Made by a program: the position numbers and the translations under genes. DNA of 7,441 bases, from NCBI GenBank assembly GCA_021205005.1, contig JAJPYK010000034.1, positions 1 to 7,441 on the forward strand, written 5' to 3'. The stretch is from Paraprevotella sp. Lineage in GTDB: Bacteria; Bacteroidota; Bacteroidia; Bacteroidales; Bacteroidaceae. Below are positions 6,625 through 7,441 of the stretch, one piece after another. Under the pieces are notes generated by a model. It worked only from the letters and a program-made list of their open reading frames with translations, was not told the DNA's origin and did no database searches. Each line of letters starts with the position of its first letter. Position 1 is the first letter of the stretch.

Positions 6625-6659
6625 AAGTGCACTTATCTCAGAAAAAAGGATTATCTTTG
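6625..6659 (+). promoter_or_regulatory. Promoter of the aminotransferase gene, with upstream palindrome
   Basis: TATCTTTG (6652-6659) fits the Bacteroidetes -7 consensus exactly, 44 nt before ATG 6704. Where the -33 TTTG would be expected, the sequence instead holds a perfect 10-bp palindrome, AAGTGCACTT (6625-6634). The -7 box is well supported. Reading the palindrome as a regulator site is inference. Confidence 0.6.
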
Positions 6660-6703
6660 CCAACATAAAACTTAATATCAATAAACAAAGGAATAAGATA
6701 GAT

Positions 6704-7441
6704 ATGAATCAACTGTCAGACCGCTTGAACAGACTTTCCCCTTCGGCCACGCTGGCGATGTCGCAAAAGAGCAGCGAGCTGAAAGCACCAGGAGTGGACG
6801 TGATTAACTTAAGCGTCGGAGAACCGGATTTTAATACCCCCGACCATATCAAGGCAGCGGCCATTCGCGCCGTGGAAGAGAATTACTCGCGCTACTCTCC
6901 CGTACCCGGCTATCCGGCTTTTCGCGAAGCGTTATCCGCCAAGCTTAAGAACGAACACTTATTGTTCGCTTCTCCGTCCCAGATTCTTTGCTCCAACGGG
7001 GCCAAGCAGTCGGTTTGCAATGCCATCATGGCATTGGTCAACGCGGGAGACGAAGTGATCATCCCGGCTCCTTATTGGGTAAGTTACCCCCAAATGGTGA
7101 AACTGGCCGAAGGCGAGTCCATCATTGTGGAAGCCGGCATCGACCAGGATTTCAAGATCACGCCCGAGCAATTGGAGGCAGCCATCACACCGCAGACACG
7201 CGCTTTGATCCTGTGCTCTCCGAGCAACCCTACCGGCTCTGTATACTCCCGTTCGGAATTAGCCGGATTGGCGCAAGTCATCGCCCGACATGAAAGGGTC
7301 ATCGTCATTGCGGATGAGATCTACGAGCACATTAATTATATAGGCAAACATGAGAGCATTGCCCAATTCGCCGAAATTAAGGATCGTGTAGTCATCGTCA
7401 ACGGCGTATCCAAAGCCAACGCCATGACGGGATGGACAATA
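6704..7441 (+). CDS. aspC: Class I PLP-dependent aspartate-type aminotransferase, 3' truncated by window
   Basis: The first 246 residues of a fold-type I aminotransferase (subgroup like Thermus AspAT, usually about 395-400 aa). It would transfer the amino group between aspartate and 2-oxoglutarate in the cytoplasm. The frame is open from ATG 6704 to the last base. Visible landmarks are NLSVGEPDFNTP (35-46), the substrate-side YSPVPGYPAFREAL (64-77), SNGAKQ (97-102, PLP phosphate loop), PAPYWVSYP (121-129, with ring-stacking Trp125), SPSNPTG (172-178, Asn175), ADEIYEHI (203-210, Asp204 for the pyridine nitrogen and Tyr207) and the Schiff-base Lys237 in VSKANAMTGWTI. Two residues are unusual: Asn239 where Tyr or Phe is common, and Thr245 where the family has the phosphate-binding Arg of TGWRIG. 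The gene follows its own -7 box. Substrate choice (aspartate against other amino acids) cannot be fixed without the C-terminal arginine region, and the symbol is provisional. Confidence 0.85.
   Translation, partial: MNQLSDRLNRLSPSATLAMSQKSSELKAPGVDVINLSVGEPDFNTPDHIKAAAIRAVEENYSRYSPVPGYPAFREALSAKLKNEHLLFASPSQILCSNGAKQSVCNAIMALVNAGDEVIIPAPYWVSYPQMVKLAEGESIIVEAGIDQDFKITPEQLEAAITPQTRALILCSPSNPTGSVYSRSELAGLAQVIARHERVIVIADEIYEHINYIGKHESIAQFAEIKDRVVIVNGVSKANAMTGWTI

Noticed and set aside
1..7441. CRISPR arrays, toxin-antitoxin pairs, restriction or other defence systems
   Set aside because: No spaced short repeats and no recognisable nuclease, methylase, toxin or antitoxin frames were seen on either strand.

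Overview
The window looks like a chromosomal segment of a Bacteroidetes bacterium, most likely of the order Bacteroidales. Three things point there: TAnnTTTG-type -7 promoter boxes, starts without strong Shine-Dalgarno sequences, and core proteins that read like the Bacteroidales versions (a long LptF/LptG-type permease, a fused RibBA and a type I aspartate aminotransferase). This is inferred from memory of the families; no search was run.

The left third (about 1-2300) is accessory and decayed. It starts with an unrecognised 139-aa beta-rich ORF (68-487) followed by a strong intrinsic terminator (516-550). Next is a reading frame (582-1169) split by one in-frame TAA. About 230 bp follow with nothing convincing. 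Then comes a remnant of an ISL3-family insertion sequence, 866 bp between matched 25-bp inverted ends (1403-2268). Its transposase has lost its N-terminal region and carries an in-frame stop and a frameshift.

A tRNA gene with anticodon CAT (2329-2402, minus strand) marks the junction. The accessory region abuts its 3' end. The gene has a well-matched Bacteroidetes-type promoter (2422-2452).

The right two thirds (about 2570-7441) are compact core genome, all on the plus strand. An LptF/LptG-family permease (2614-4521) is followed after 10 nt by ribBA (4532-5746), probably one transcript ended by a two-part hairpin (5771-5811). Then come a Bax inhibitor-1/YccA-type membrane protein (5849-6562) and the first 246 codons of a PLP-dependent aspartate-type aminotransferase (from 6704), which runs off the window behind its own TATCTTTG promoter box. 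These genes serve outer-membrane lipopolysaccharide export, riboflavin synthesis, membrane homeostasis and amino-acid metabolism. They share no single pathway.

I found no CRISPR array, no recognisable defence system and no clearly new multi-gene system. The points most worth a second look are the decayed IS with preserved ends, the interrupted ORF, the tRNA-edge junction, and an unusual threonine in the aminotransferase where the PLP-phosphate-binding arginine is expected.
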